Assembly (NCBI GenBank): GCA_936450465.1
Contig: OW388302.1
Coordinates: 60,796,328-60,860,327, forward strand
DNA: 64,000 bases
DNA from: Gibbula magus
Taxonomy: Eukaryota; Mollusca; Gastropoda; Trochida; Trochidae
Direction of reading: 5' to 3'
This document shows, one piece after another, positions 11,401 through 21,956 of this stretch. The position numbers and the translations under genes were made by a program. Within the stretch, counting starts at the first letter, position 1. Each line of letters begins with the position of its first letter. The notes below the pieces were generated by a model, which ran no database searches, was not told where the DNA came from, and was given only the letters and a program-made list of their open reading frames with translations.

Positions 11401-11861
11401 AGGGGTCTTACTTAGATTGAAGTCTAAACGCGTTGCGAGATGATAATTCAAAGGTTGGTAAAACCTAACTTAAAGTAAAACCTTCAAAGCGAATGAATGA
11501 AGTTAAACATCCTTAGATAGGTTCACGAAAATACAGAGAGACGTTTGAAAGAAACTGGTTTGTTAAACTGGTTTGTTATATGCTCCGCTGCTCTGTTTCA
11601 GAATGTACATCGTTCAATACCAACTTCACCAGATACGAGAGAAGCGTCATCATTGGATACGACATTTCGGCTACTGGAGCTACGAACGCGGAGGGTTGCA
11701 AGCAGCTCTGTCTGGACAACCCAGTCTGTATCTCCTGTGATCATGATCATGTAGGCAACATATGTTACCAACACATCGTGAAGTGGACCGAAGTACCTGC
11801 AGGGGCAAGGATGACAAACAGTCCAATCTTGGATTACTACGAACGTGGCTGTAACTGGTGA
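5149..11861 (+). CDS. Secreted PAN/Apple-EGF-PAN/Apple protein, paralog 0 (three exons)
   Basis: CDS join(5149..5449, 8226..8360, 11602..11861), 696 nt, 231 residues plus TGA, open throughout. Residues 1-17 are a hydrophobic signal peptide ([17 protein letters not shown]). Residues 18-100 are PAN/Apple-like with Cys 19, 51, 55, 61, 73 and 75. Residues 101-145 are EGF-like. Residues 146-231 are a second PAN/Apple-like domain with Cys 147, 178, 182, 188, 191, 200 and 229. Both PAN-like parts share a C-x3-C-x5-C core. Sequons lie at N57 (NET) and N153 (NFT). PAN and EGF modules usually bind proteins or carbohydrates outside the cell; the ligand here is unknown. An ATG 51 nt upstream (5098) is in frame. 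I prefer 5149 because the 51 nt between differ from paralog 1 at four codons, all amino-acid-changing, as expected of untranslated sequence. This copy has an extra cysteine (C127) and Arg for Gly at 138 in the EGF-like part. Domain names rest on cysteine spacing only; expression is not shown. Confidence 0.75.
5791..5889. repeat. Intron 1 hairpin with 27-bp arms, unit 0
   Basis: The left arm begins GAGAAATACGATTGTCGAAG and the right arm ends CTTCGACAATTGTATTTCTC, with one mismatch over 27 bp. Probably an old MITE. The copies in units 1 and 2 have more mismatches. Confidence 0.6.
6526..6660. repeat. Short tandem repeat of about 20 bp, unit 0 intron 1
   Basis: About six degenerate units of the form TTTCATTTTGAGTATTTCGTG. 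Also at about 27150-27290 and 51380-51510. Confidence 0.55.
6919..7010. repeat. 32-bp minisatellite, unit 0, left part
   Basis: Units of about 32 bp built on TCCCTCTGGTGCGGACTATA plus ATTCAAGTAATG. The array is split here by the insertion at 7011-7438 and resumes at 7439. Confidence 0.75.
7011..7438. mobile_element. Dispersed repeat with CCGTCC runs inserted in the minisatellite, unit 0 only
   Basis: Begins ATCCCCCGCCACGAAGTGG, then a run of CCGTCCGTCC, then three degenerate internal units (GACAGTTTTTCTCAGAAACT and later GTGTGGCTTGAG). It interrupts one minisatellite repeat at TATTATT. I believe related sequences are common in marine invertebrate genomes, but could not check. It carries no enzyme, so it is probably non-autonomous. 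Target duplication is unclear. Confidence 0.5.
7439..7806. repeat. 32-bp minisatellite, unit 0, right part
   Basis: Continues the array with units of 30-34 bp, including variants with TATCCTCTGTTGCGAC. It ends before TTAACATAATTTGC. Confidence 0.75.
8226..8360 (+). CDS. Paralog 0 exon 2: EGF-like domain with an extra cysteine
   Basis: A 135-nt phase 1-1 exon. The acceptor ends TTGAAG|CT and the donor is ACAG|GTAGGA. The joined codon 101 is Pro. The expected six EGF cysteines are at 109, 115, 123, 128, 130 and 141, with the C-x-C-x2-GY signature before the last. Position 127 is Cys instead of Arg, giving seven cysteines, and Gly138 is Arg. An alternative acceptor 15 nt downstream (CACCAG|GA) keeps the same phase and would drop five residues; the sequence alone cannot decide between them. 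Confidence 0.7.
8382..8560. repeat. GGAT/GATG tandem array at start of intron 2, unit 0
   Basis: Imperfect ATGGATGGATGATGG repeats starting about 22 bp after the exon 2 donor. Long minus-strand frames of His, Pro, Ser and Ile come from this and are not genes. Confidence 0.85.
8564..8628. repeat. Perfect-armed hairpin next to the GGAT array, unit 0
   Basis: ATGGAGAATGCAT and ATGCATTCTCCAT form the outer stem. GTGGATTCGT and ACGAATCCAC form an inner stem around CGA. Also in units 1 and 2. Confidence 0.65.
8938..9010 (+). repeat. tRNA-like sequence in intron 2, unit 0
   Basis: Contains TGGCCTAATGG (A-box-like) and TGTTCGAATCCA (B-box-like) about 45 bp apart. T-arm pairing is poor, so it is a tRNA-derived SINE head or pseudogene rather than a working tRNA. 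Confidence 0.35.
9166..11040. repeat. Large GGAT/GATG array in intron 2, unit 0
   Basis: Nearly 1.9 kb of irregular ATGG, ATGATGG and ATGGATGG units, with higher-order copies (for example the segments around 10430-10620 and 10790-10990 repeat each other). It ends at TGGACAGATAAAATAAAC. Confidence 0.85.
11602..11861 (+). CDS. Paralog 0 exon 3: second PAN/Apple-like domain and stop
   Basis: The acceptor is CTCTGTTTCAG|AA with a good pyrimidine tract, phase 1. Codon 146 is rebuilt as GAA (Glu). The exon encodes residues 146-231 with seven cysteines and ends GCNW-TGA. It differs from paralogs 1 and 2 at 11 replacement codons and only three silent codons, the opposite of exon 1. A G-rich and C-rich stretch follows within 20 nt of the stop. 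Confidence 0.75.
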
Positions 11862-12080
11862 AGGAGGGCAGTGCCAGAAAACGGGGGGAGGCGGGGGGGG
11901 TGGGATTTGGATTTTTACACCCCCCCCCCCCCCCCTTTTTTTCCATTGGTGGACCCTCCTCCTTTCAAAATCTCTGGATCAGTCACTGGAGCGTACAGCA
12001 TGAAGGGATTGTTACCTCGTCACATTTATTCAGTACTGTTGAACCCAGGAGCTCCTTATTCCTCACTTTATTTTTTTACC

Positions 12081-12202
12081 CAGGGCCTCCTTTCACAAAG
12101 CACTAAGGTGATCGTAAGTCACTAAGGTTACCTTAGTACAATGATAAGGAATGGGAGTCAAGGTTAACCTTAGCAACGGTTGCTTTGTGAAAGTAGGCCC
12201 TG
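12081..12202. mobile_element. 122-bp MITE with CAGGGCC ends, unit 0 only
   Basis: The left end is CAGGGCCTCCTTTCACAAAG and the right end is CTTTGTGAAAGTAGGCCCTG, inverted copies with one mismatch. Ends starting CAGGG are typical of hAT-type elements. Units 1 and 2 have an empty site reading TTTACCCTGATCACTG. No clear 8-bp target duplication is visible. Confidence 0.65.
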
Positions 12203-12554
12203 ATCACTGAGTAACACGTGACTTCGTTTGATTCGCCGACTTGTGTGTCGGGTTCTCAAATGAAACGCTGTGATTGGACAGATGGACTCTAGAGTTTGCA
12301 CGTCAGTTACGTCACATAATCAATTAAATATTAAATATTATCTATAGAAACGTTTTTTATTTGCATATTTTATATTTTTTCAAAATTAAATTTGTTTGTG
12401 GCTGAGGCAAATATCAAAGCTAACGGTCATAATTAAGTCAACGCTCAAGTCATCTTTGTTTAGAAACATCAAAGCGCAAGTGTTAAATCAAACGCAACCC
12501 ATGTGATCAATCAATTTAGGTATAGTCTAATAGCAGGCCTTCTCCGATATACAG

Positions 12555-12772
12555 CAGGGTTCCGTTCCATCACAGCGAGCTCTTATAATCGCTTATTGAT
12601 CGCTCAATGTAGCGCTCAAGTAGCGCTCATTCTCTCCTGAACACAGTGCAAGTTCCTCGAAGTTTGCTCGCCTTGTTACGTAGCGCAACATTGAGCAATC
12701 GCCTTCAAGAGAGGTTTAAAAGTAATCGCTCATTGAGCGATTACTTTGAAACCACTTTTGAACATGGCCCTG
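12555..12772. mobile_element. 218-bp MITE-like insertion with CAGGG ends, unit 0 only
   Basis: Begins CAGGGTTCCGTTC and ends GAACATGGCCCTG. Inside is a perfect palindrome, AGTAATCGCTCA with TGAGCGATTACT, at 12721-12745. The empty site in units 1 and 2 reads ATACAGCTGATTATTG. It has no coding content. Confidence 0.55.
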
Positions 12773-14017
12773 ATTATTGTCTCATCATTAAGCAACAGAC
12801 ACAAGCGATGATGGTGGGATACTATATTGACATTCATTCCAGAAGCCATCTTTCCCCACAACTTATAACAGGACTTTTCTGTAGAGCTCTATGCATCTCA
12901 GATGTAATACGCTGAGAAACGTTAATGATTGAGCAAGGTTTAAATTCGTCAGTAATTGAAACTGCCACGAGTAATAACTCGCGGGATAAGTTGTCCAGCA
13001 TTGGGTCTCAAAAGTCTCTGATGGTGTGTTCTGAATATATCATTATTTTATTTCAAAATAAGTCTTCTCTCAAACTAAACTATTTGTTTTATTAGGAGAT
13101 CTACAGAGCTACTTCTGTAGATCTGATAACTGACGAATCAAGGTCCACTTTGTTGGTTAAGAAAACAGTTGAAATAGAAACTGATTTCAACCCCAGTGCC
13201 CTGTCAGTCTATTGGTCATTGCAAATATGAGTGAACACAAAATGACTCTCGACAATAACGACAATTCTTGTTGTTAGAAAAAACAATCAACTGTATGTCA
13301 ACTATTTTACTGTACATCACGTCACCTCACAAACCAAATGTTAGTTTCTTCATGAGACTTCTTATAGTGCTTCTTTTTCTTAGTGAGTGTATAGGTGCCT
13401 TACTTTAATATCTTTCATGAAGCTAATTCTCTTGATTATAATGAATGAATTTAACATAATCGCATCCCTCCATTAATTCATCATTAAAACAAAGCGCTTT
13501 GATAAAGTATCTTAGATAAACGGCATGTCTTTGAAGTGCATTTAGAAGTGGTATACATAAGAACGGGAGGATTTGTCTGGAGAGTGGCGTCTTTGGTGTG
13601 GGGACGCACGACGTTCCGGAGTATATGCTACCTCCTTCATCAAGTGGAATGATGAAGGGGTGAGCATGTGCTCCGGGGCGTCGTGTGTTTTCGCGTTGAA
13701 GAGGTTGTTGTCCAGAGGTACGTCCTGTTATTGGATGATCGTGTTTGTATTGTCAATGATCAACGTACCTGTATCATTAATGAAGTAGAACTGCAAAGAA
13801 TTTTTCATTAGCAACAATCATGTACGCATGTTAATTATGCTTAGTTTGTCATGCTTATGTCCAGTTCTTGTGTGTTATTACATGAATGTACTCGTGAGAT
13901 ATTAACATAAGCAACGGTATGCTTGTTTACCGAGCCAGATTCTTTATGAATAAAAATATGTTTAAACCAAAGAACTTGATATTGACATATTCGCGCTTCT
14001 TCATTTTCGTTAAAAGT

Positions 14018-16006
14018 ATATATGTGCACAATATCTGCAATACGTTAGGTGTGTTAATTTAAGGTAGGGTGTTATATATGTGCACAATGATTGCAATACG
14101 TTAGGTGTGTTAATGTAAAGGTAGGGTGTTATATATGTGCACAATGATTGCAATACGTTAGGTGTGTTAATTTAAAGGTAGGGTGTGGTATATGTGCACA
14201 ATGATTGCAATATGTTAGGTGTGTTAATTTAAAGGTAGGGTGTGGTATATGTGCACACTGATTGCAATACGTAAGGTGTGTTAATTTAAAGGTAGGGTGT
14301 GGTATATGTGCACAATGATTACAATACGTTAGGTGTGTTAATTACAATACGTTAGGTGTGTTAATATAAAGGTAGGGTGTGATATATGTGCACAATGATT
14401 GCAATACGTTAGGTGTGTTAATTTAAAGCTAGGGTGTGGTATATGTGCACAATGATTGCAATACGTTAGGTGTGTCAATTTAAAGGTAGGGTGTGATATA
14501 TGTGCACAATGATTGCAATACGTTAGGTGTGTCAATTTAAAGGTAGGGTGTTATATATGTGCACAATGATTGCAATACGTTAGGTGTGTTAATTTAAAGG
14601 TAGGGTGTGGTATATGTGCACAATGATTGCAATACGTTTGGTGTGTCAATTTAAAGGTAGGGTGTGATATATGTGCACAATGATTTCAATACGTTTGGTG
14701 TGTCAATTTAAAGGTAGGGTGTTATATATGTGCACAATGATTGCAATACGTTAGGTGTGTTAATTTAAAGGTAGGGTGTGGTGTATGTGCACAATGATTG
14801 CAATACGTTAGGTGTTAATTTAAAGGTAGGGTGTGGTATATGTGCACAATGATTGCAATACGTTAGGTGTGTTAATTTAAAGGTAGGGTGTGGTGTATGT
14901 GCACAATGATTGCAATACGTTAGGTGTGTTTATTTAAAGGTAGGGTGTGGTATATGTGCACAATGATTGCAATACGTTAGGTGTGTTAATTTAAAGGTAG
15001 GGTGTGGTATATGTACACAATGATTGCAATACGTTAGGTGTGTTAAATTAAAGGAAGGGTATGATAAATGATTGCAATACGTCAGGTGTGTTAATTTAAA
15101 GGTAGGGTGTGGTATATGTGCACAATGATTGCAATACGTTAGGTGTGTTAATTTAAAGGTAGGGTGTGGTGTATGTGCACAATGATTGCAATACGTTAGG
15201 TGTTAATTTAAAGGTAGGGTGTGGTATATGTGCACAATGATTGCAATACGTTAGGTGTGTTAATTTAAAGGTAGGGTGTGGTGTATGTGCACAATGATTG
15301 CAATACGTTAGGTGTGTTTATTTAAAGGTAGGGTGTGGTATATGTGCACAATGATTGCAATACGTTAGGTGTGTTAATTTAAAGGTAGGGTGTGGTATAT
15401 GTGCACAATGATTGCAATACGTTAGGTGTGTTAAATTAAAGGAAGGGTATGATAAATGATTGCAATACGTCAGGTGTGTTAATTTAAAGGTAGGGTGTGG
15501 TATATGTGCACAATGATTGCAATACGTTAGGTGTGTTAATTTAAAGGTAGGGTGTGGTGTATGTGCACAATGATTGCAATACGTTAGGTGTGTTTATTTA
15601 AAGGTAGGGTGTGGTATATGTGCACAATGATTGCAATACGTTAGGTGTGTTAATTTAAAGGTAGGGTGTGGTATATGTGCACAATGATTGCAATACGTTA
15701 GGTGTGTTAAATTAAAGGAAGGGTATGATAAATGATTGCAATACGTCAGGTGTGTTAATTTAAAGGTAGGGTGTGGTATATGTGCACAATGATTGCAATA
15801 CGTTAGGTGTGTTAATTTTAAGGTAGGGTGTGGTATATGTGCACAATGATTGCAATACGTTAGGTGTGTTAATTTAAAGGTAGGGTGTGGTATATGTGCA
15901 CAATGATTGCAATACGTTAGGTGTGTTTATTTAAAGGTAGGGTGTGGTATATGTGCACAATGATTGCAATACGTTAGGTGTGTTAATTTAAAGGTTGGGT
16001 GAGCTG
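14018..16006. repeat. 57-bp satellite array, unit 0 (about 35 copies)
   Basis: The unit contains TATATGTGCACAATGATTGC, ATACGTTAGGTGTG and TTAATTTAAAGGTAGGG. Some units are shortened (ATGATAAATGATTGC at about 15060, 15450 and 15725), and blocks of about 390 bp repeat. Confidence 0.9.
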
Positions 16007-16691
16007 CTCCATGGTCACTTTCGGGATTCATTTAAATGGGTTTTCAATTTGACAAATACCCAATTTTAAGTTTCTCAAATCACCACATAAACTTCTTATG
16101 TACGGGTTTTTAATCACACCAAGTACTGTCGACAAACAATTCACTAAAGTCATTGAAACATATATGCCTGGTTTGACGTCACTCCCGGCGCTTGGACATC
16201 CGCGTACATGAAATTTCAGCAACAGGCGAACAGGTGGCCAAGCGGTACCGGCCAAGCACGCATTTGTGCTATACTCAAACCGGGTTATAAAGGTTGTCTT
16301 AGCAATTAATTGCAAGTTTATATTGTTTAGATTGTATGTCCAGTTGATATATAGTGTACATAGAGATAATAATTTGTCGTTCACTACAATAATAGGCCTA
16401 CATTGCAGTTCAACATTGATATCAAGTGAAATACGTATTTTAAAATGAATTCATGTATGTGAGTTATCAAAACTTTCAGACAAGGTACGAGCTATTCACA
16501 AAAGAAAGAGTGCCATTATAGCAAAATGCGATAATTACATTTGCTTTACTGTACCTGGGAGACAGAAGTGCAAGTATTATAGAGATGATTAAACTACGTC
16601 TGCAATGTTGAAACATTATGCGTAAAAGAAGAATTAATGATGGAACTTATACCCCACTCCCGGTCTCATTGCTATGGTTTCTGTTGTTACA

Positions 16692-16785
16692 AGTGTAGGT
16701 GTATTGGCCGATACACCTACACTTATTTCTGATATACCTACACTTTTTCTGATATACCTACACTTTTCTAATATACCTACACTCT
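16692..16785. repeat. 13-bp-armed hairpin followed by a 20-bp tandem repeat, unit 1
   Basis: AGTGTAGGTGTAT and ATACACCTACACT pair across TGGCCG (16692-16723). TATACCTACACT then recurs about three times at 20-bp spacing. The same structure is at about 40310-40404 and 59109-59202. Confidence 0.6.
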
Positions 16786-16949
16786 GCGCCTCGTAAGGGT
16801 CCCGCGGGGAAAACTGTAGAGTATTATTTGGTACACATTAGGAAAACTATGGATATATCTCTCACATACACAGTTTTTCCGGTACATAACAATACACCAT
16901 AAGTTAAAACAATTAATACCATACAAATTTTAAAAAATCATCAAAATCC

Positions 16950-17174
16950 TTGAAGACAGAGGAGAGGATCACGATCCTATTGCATATGAATCCCAGATTT
17001 TTACCCGCATATTTGTTTCATCATTCAAATTTGAACATGAACATGAGGAGTCATCAATTATTAAAAGTTTTGTCTTCAAATCAAATGAAAACAGTGTGGG
17101 ATAACATAGTAAATCGAAGAGTTAACAATATCCGTAATGGTATTGTTCTCCCAAAAGACAACCAATTTGTTTAA
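16950..17174 (+). pseudogene. Decayed ORF fragment, unit 1 copy
   Basis: An open stretch of 74 codons containing LLKVLSSNQMKTVWDNIV. It starts at TTG rather than ATG and is followed in frame by one stop and then about 50 more open codons rich in Lys and Glu. The same stretch is in units 0, 2 and 3, with a 7-nt frame-shifting difference in units 0 and 3. I read it as a remnant of an old coding or transposon segment. I do not recognise the family. Confidence 0.2.
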
Positions 17175-17465
17175 TGGCTTTCTGATAAAGTGAAAAGCTA
17201 TATTGAACATTGGGTAATTGAAGTAACCAAACAATGTTACAAGAAGAGAAGAAAAGAAGAAGAAGAAAAATATTTTATTAACGTGTCACACGTTATTATT
17301 AAAACAGATCATATATTTACAAAATCAGTTATAAAAAAAAACATTCAGCCTTGAAGGCTTATGAGACACGAGATTCATAAAACTTAAAATATGGTAGGAT
17401 AAAAACAGGTACATTGCTAAAATGTCGTGATGACAGATGTGGTACTGACACAGGTGTTCCTCCTT

Positions 17466-17553
17466 GTGTCTTCTGATACCATCGTTGATAATAGACAAAT
17501 ATCTTAGGCTTTTTTTTATCTTTTATCATGTTGATATAACTGATATCAGAAGA
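17466..17553. repeat. Short fold-back element, unit 1
   Basis: TGTCTTCTGATACC and TGATATCAGAAGACA are inverted ends around about 60 bp. Unit 0 carries about 400 bp more inside the same ends (425-910). Confidence 0.45.
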
Positions 17554-17593
17554 CAGTCGGGTGATATTCTCTATAAAATGTGTAGAGTCTATA

Positions 17594-17754
17594 GCTATAC
17601 ATCAGTATGTCTTTATAACGCTATGTTAAAGGATGCCCGGCACTGCGGTTGTGAACCAACTCTTTGCTTGGAGTTCTACACGTGTGTGTGTGCACGTGGT
17701 TATGAAGATTTAACCAATATTATACACAAAGGGTCTACAATAAGAATATTGTAA
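17594..17754 (+). pseudogene. Possible EGF-like exon relic, unit 1 copy a
   Basis: The translated stretch contains CGCEPTLCLEFYTCVCARGY, which has C-x-C-x2-GY spacing like the end of an EGF domain and resembles exon 2 loosely. A second tandem copy follows at 17758-17912, where the frame is broken. There is no conserved splice pair. It may equally be a chance cysteine-rich frame inside a repeat. Confidence 0.22.
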
Positions 17755-17757
17755 GGG

Positions 17758-17912
17758 ATCAGTATGTCTTTCTAACGCTATGTTAAAGGATGCCCAAAAC
17801 TGCGGTTGTGAACCAACTCTTCGCTTGAAGTTCTGCACGTGTGTGCTCACGTGGTTATGAATATTTAACCAATATTATACACAAAGGGTCTACAATAAGA
17901 ATATTGTAAGGG
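17758..17912 (+). pseudogene. Tandem copy b of the cysteine-rich relic, unit 1
   Basis: Repeats 17594-17754 at nucleotide level from ATCAGTATGTCTTTCTAACG on. The frame is lost because the GTGTGTG run is shorter (ACGTGTGTGCTCACG). Confidence 0.3.
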
Positions 17913-18522
17913 GTACTCTATTCAAGTATTCGTCTAAGCTACTCCCCAGACAATTGTTAAAGCAAAGTTACTGATATACACCATTGTTCTTCGCCAGAAG
18001 CGTCAATCACACAGGGATGTACGTCCTATAGACTTGCATGTTAAATAGCTCTTGCGTGAATAATTTTCATGTAATTATTGTTTGTCAATAAACTCTAAAA
18101 TCTGTACCAAAATATAGGAAATATAATTTTTCTGATAATTATTAAGAAATCTACCCCTTATTAAAAATCACATATACAACACTCCGATTAGGTTTAAAAT
18201 GGCCGTCAATGGGACATTATAATCACAAGTTGAATATACGATGTTTAAACAAGTGTCATTCGAAAACTAATCAACTGATATATGACAGGTAATTATGTAC
18301 ATATAACCGAGATGATTACCAATCTGTCTGCAAAATATGACAGCAAAGAGACTTTAACTTAATTTATGAACATTATTCCCGCAAGAGCTATATAACATGT
18401 AAGTATATGGGATTACGTCACATGTACGTAATATGGCCACCCGCTGTATGTCCCTTAGAAATATCTTTTAAAAGACCTATACCTAATATAGACCTCCCCA
18501 GGGAGGGGTGCGTCCTGACGCC

Positions 18523-18544
18523 CTCGGTTATATTTATAACCGAG
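18523..18544. repeat. Perfect palindrome
   Basis: CTCGGTTATA and TATAACCGAG around two T residues. A smaller palindrome (CCTCCC and GGGAGG) lies 25 bp before it. Repeated in units 2 and 3 and partly in unit 0. Confidence 0.55.
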
Positions 18545-19322
18545 TAGTATACATATGTAATAAGGTGAGTTCTATATTGGCACCTGTATAAACATTTACA
18601 CATTTTCTAATTGTGTTTTATTAGAATATGATAGTAATGATACAAATTTATAAATATTGGGATGTGTATATAGATGTTAATATGTCTTTATATACATATG
18701 GCGGTAAGCTTCATACACGAAGGAAATAATATTTGTCTTCAAACTCAAATTGCATATTTAAAACATTCTATCATCTCTGTTCAATCAATCACATCTATCT
18801 GTTTCTACCTGGAAATCATGAGATAAGCAACAACAGTTTTGTAAGGGAGATACTAAATTTCCGAATTTTTAACGAGGATGACATTAATTAAATTCAGATA
18901 CAGTTTTATCATACACAATCATCATATTATAACACGTTTTTGGTCATCTTTTGGATGGCATATATTTACTATTTTCAACCAATATTTATTCAATTCAATT
19001 CATTTAATGTAGAAAGAAAATCTGCCAAATTTCACGATAGACCATTATATTTGAAATAGTAACTTTCACACCGAGATATCTTTTAGTAACAAAGAATACA
19101 CCTTTTCTAATACATCAAATGTTCGGAGTTCCCAAATCTCAGAGCCGAGTAGAAGAATTGAGCTAATCTGAGCATCTAAAATTCTAAATAAGGATTTATA
19201 TGACATGTCGCCTAAACATTAATATATCTTACAACCTCAATCAGTATCTTCTTTGCGCAGATGCAATTCTAGCATGCAGGGACAACGATAGGTGCTTTGT
19301 AAAATGATAATAAAAAATAAAG

Positions 19323-19410
19323 GAACACTCGTTGATGAAAGTAAAAATACCCCCGGCAAACCTCGGATATTTGTAACATTCATTAACTCGTGTTGATATA
19401 TTTTGGTGAT
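19323..19410. repeat. Imperfect fold-back repeat, unit 1
   Basis: CACTCGTTGATGAAAGTAAA pairs with TAACATTCATTAACTCGTG around a CCTCGG core. It is related to the hairpin at 39117-39235. Also in unit 2 near 42950-43040. Confidence 0.45.
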
Positions 19411-20310
19411 GTGCTCTCTTCAGTGTTTTATGTAATTACTAGTGTCCAATCTATACAAAAAATATTTTCTCGCCGCCATTTATTGACATTGGTATGTAGC
19501 CGGACCGTTGGTCGATGGAATAAAAGCGTCGCCTCCTTTTGAAATTTTTTTTAAATAGAAACAGTGTATGCAGAATCAATTATATACTTCAAGCGTATTG
19601 TACGAAGATATTGTATTTTTTTAGCTATACAGTGTATATTTGTTGTATTATGATTAACAGAATATATGATGACAAAGATGGAAAGTAAATACATTTTTTA
19701 CAACTGTTATATTCTCAGAGTCAGAATGTCCATGTACTATTACGTAGATAAATTTATGAAGACAGTCGTTCAATTGCCCATTGAAAAGGAGAAAGGAGAC
19801 TGGTGAACCGTAACACATCGAGGCTTGACAGAAGTTGTGTACAGTGCAATGACATTCCCCTCCACCACCGAGAGAACAACAGGCCAGTCCTCATGTGACT
19901 GATAACAAACACACTGTGACGCTGTGCCACGCCAGTCGCTAGGCATCAATGGTGATATTCTTTCTCTGGGCTCAGTGTGGAAGAAGAGTGTGGGGAGTTG
20001 GTCAGCCAGCGCTGCCTTTGTAGGCTAATCTAGACATGGTATCACTAATGTGGCTTAGTGTCAACTGAATAGTGAATACCTGGGGTTTTCAACAATCGTC
20101 ATATTTATTATGGCCGGATGCTCATCTGTCCTCATTGTTCGTGCTATATTCTCCAGGGAGTTTAGTGGAAAACAACATGTTTGTCGAAGATCTAACACGT
20201 TTTACACAAACTTGCTATGTAGCATGAATCTCTATCCATTATTCATCCTGGGCTTCCCGTGGATTGATGCTACCATCAAAAACTAATTGCAGTTTAATGT
20301 TCAAGCCAGG

Positions 20311-21097
20311 ACAACACGTGGGTTTATCTCCCCATCCAAGATTACCCGTGGATTGATGTCCCCATCCAAGAATACCCGTGGATTGATGTCCCCATCCAAG
20401 ATTACCCGTAAATTGATGTCCCCATCCAAGATTACCCGTGGGTTTATCTCCCCATCCAAGATTACCCGTGGGTTTATCTCCCCATCCAAGATTACCCGTG
20501 GATTGATGTCCCCATCCAAGATTACCCGCGGGTTTATCTCCCCATTCAAGATTACCCGTGGGTTTATCTCCCCATCCAAGATTATCCGTAAATTGATGTC
20601 CCCATCCAAGATTACCCGTGGGTTTATCTCCCCATCCAAGATTACCCGTGGGTTTATCTCCCCATTTAAGATTATCCGTAAATTGATGTCCCCATCCAAG
20701 ATTACCCGTGGGTTTATCTCCCAATCCAAGATTACCCGTGGATTGATGTCCCCATCCAAGATTACCCGTAAATTGATGTCCCCATCCAAGACAACCCGTG
20801 GATTGATGTCCCCATCCAAGATTACCCGCGGGTTTATCTCCCCATCCAAGATTACCCATGGGTTTATCTCCCCATCCAAGATTATCCGTAAATTGATGTC
20901 CCCATCCAAGAGTACCCGTGGGTTTATCTCCCCATCCAAGATTACCCGTGGGTTTATCTCCCCATCCAAGATTATCCGTAAATTGATGTCCCCATCCAAG
21001 ATTACCCGTAAATTGATGTCCCCATCCAAGATTACCCGTGGGTTTATCTCCCAATCCAAGATTACCCGCGGATTGATGTCCCCATCCAAGATTACCC
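20311..21097. repeat. 30-bp minisatellite, unit 1 (26 copies)
   Basis: Units of exactly 30 bp with three main types, differing at CGTGGGTTTATC, CGTGGATTGATG and CGTAAATTGATG, and sharing CCCCATCCAAG. Because 30 is a multiple of three, several frames stay open on both strands. The translations (PSKITRGFIS, GNLGWGDKPT, INPRVILDGE) are products of the repeat. Confidence 0.92.
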
Positions 21098-21110
21098 TGT
21101 TGCAGTTGCT

Positions 21111-21300
21111 GTAACGGGATGTTCTCGTTCTTGGGACTGTAATCAGACATTCATTCCCAGACCGTAGCGATCGTGCTGGATGATATAGATGTATCAGCTC
21201 TTGCAAGTATGAAGGAGCATTTCCATGTAGGGTCTTGAAAGTGTAGGTTAAAATTGTATGTTCTCTTCGAACAGGGTAGCCAGGGCAGGTTTTCAAGAAT
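21111..21300 (-). mobile_element. LINE ORF2 C-terminal fragment beside the minisatellite, unit 1
   Basis: Minus-strand reading includes TFKTLHGNAPSYLQELIHLY and, a little later, RSLRSGNECLITVPRTRTS. This matches the conserved C-terminal pattern of many non-LTR retrotransposon polymerases (LHG-APSYL, then SLRS, then VPR). The reading runs directly into the minisatellite at RY. It is a short relic, not a gene. Confidence 0.6.
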
Positions 21301-21956
21301 AACAGTTTACGACTTTAACGAGCTATAGAATATATATTTCACACAAACAGCTTTTGCGAGTTTATTTTCTTTTGTTGAAAACTGTTCAATAATGCATAGG
21401 TCATTGGTAGTATATTTTCACTAGAAATGTGAACCTGTGTGGTTGATTGACAAACAACAACAACAAAAGACACCAACAATACAAATGAACTAGGACTGGG
21501 TAGGGAAACTACACTGTTTTGTTAACTTAGATGTACCTGTCTCGCACATGTTGTCCAGGTGCTTATAGGTCATCAAAGAAAATGTAGATAAAGAGAAGTA
21601 TATGGATAATTGCTTCTTTATGCAGGATATCCGACAGTTCGAATATAAACAGTGTCTTGTATCGTTATCAATTGATCAAATACTGTAGATTATTCTAGCA
21701 GTAGCACGTTTTTTTACATATCATTTTGTCTCAAATTTGCTGATTATAATTAAAGTGTATACAATATATTGTTGGGTTGAAAGGTAAGACATCCCTAATA
21801 AGCCATATCCATAGAAAACGGTTATCAGTATAGGCAAACATGGTGAGACTTACACGGTGAAAAAATTATGAAACCTTTTGTGCGAGGTAGATTTGTAGGT
21901 CACATGTGATTTTCAGAAAGCCAAATGGCTGACCATTCAATAATAGTGCCATAAAT

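Larger units (their letters stand above)
11862..14017. other. Unit 0 downstream region, no gene seen
   Basis: Between the stop codon and the 57-bp satellite. It holds G- and C-runs (11881-11942) and two short inverted-repeat elements found only in this unit (12081-12202, 12555-12772). The remaining sequence aligns with 32318-34090 and 56459-58149. No canonical AATAAA was noted close to the stop. Confidence 0.55.

Noticed and set aside
14018..16006. CRISPR-like array
   Set aside because: The 57-bp units are contiguous with no unique spacers, and the sequence is clearly animal.
19790..20012. Minus-strand open stretch of about 70 codons with VCYQSHEDWPVVLSVVEGN as a possible exon
   Set aside because: Unit 3 differs mostly at replacement positions and gains a stop within it; the region looks like part of a repeat.
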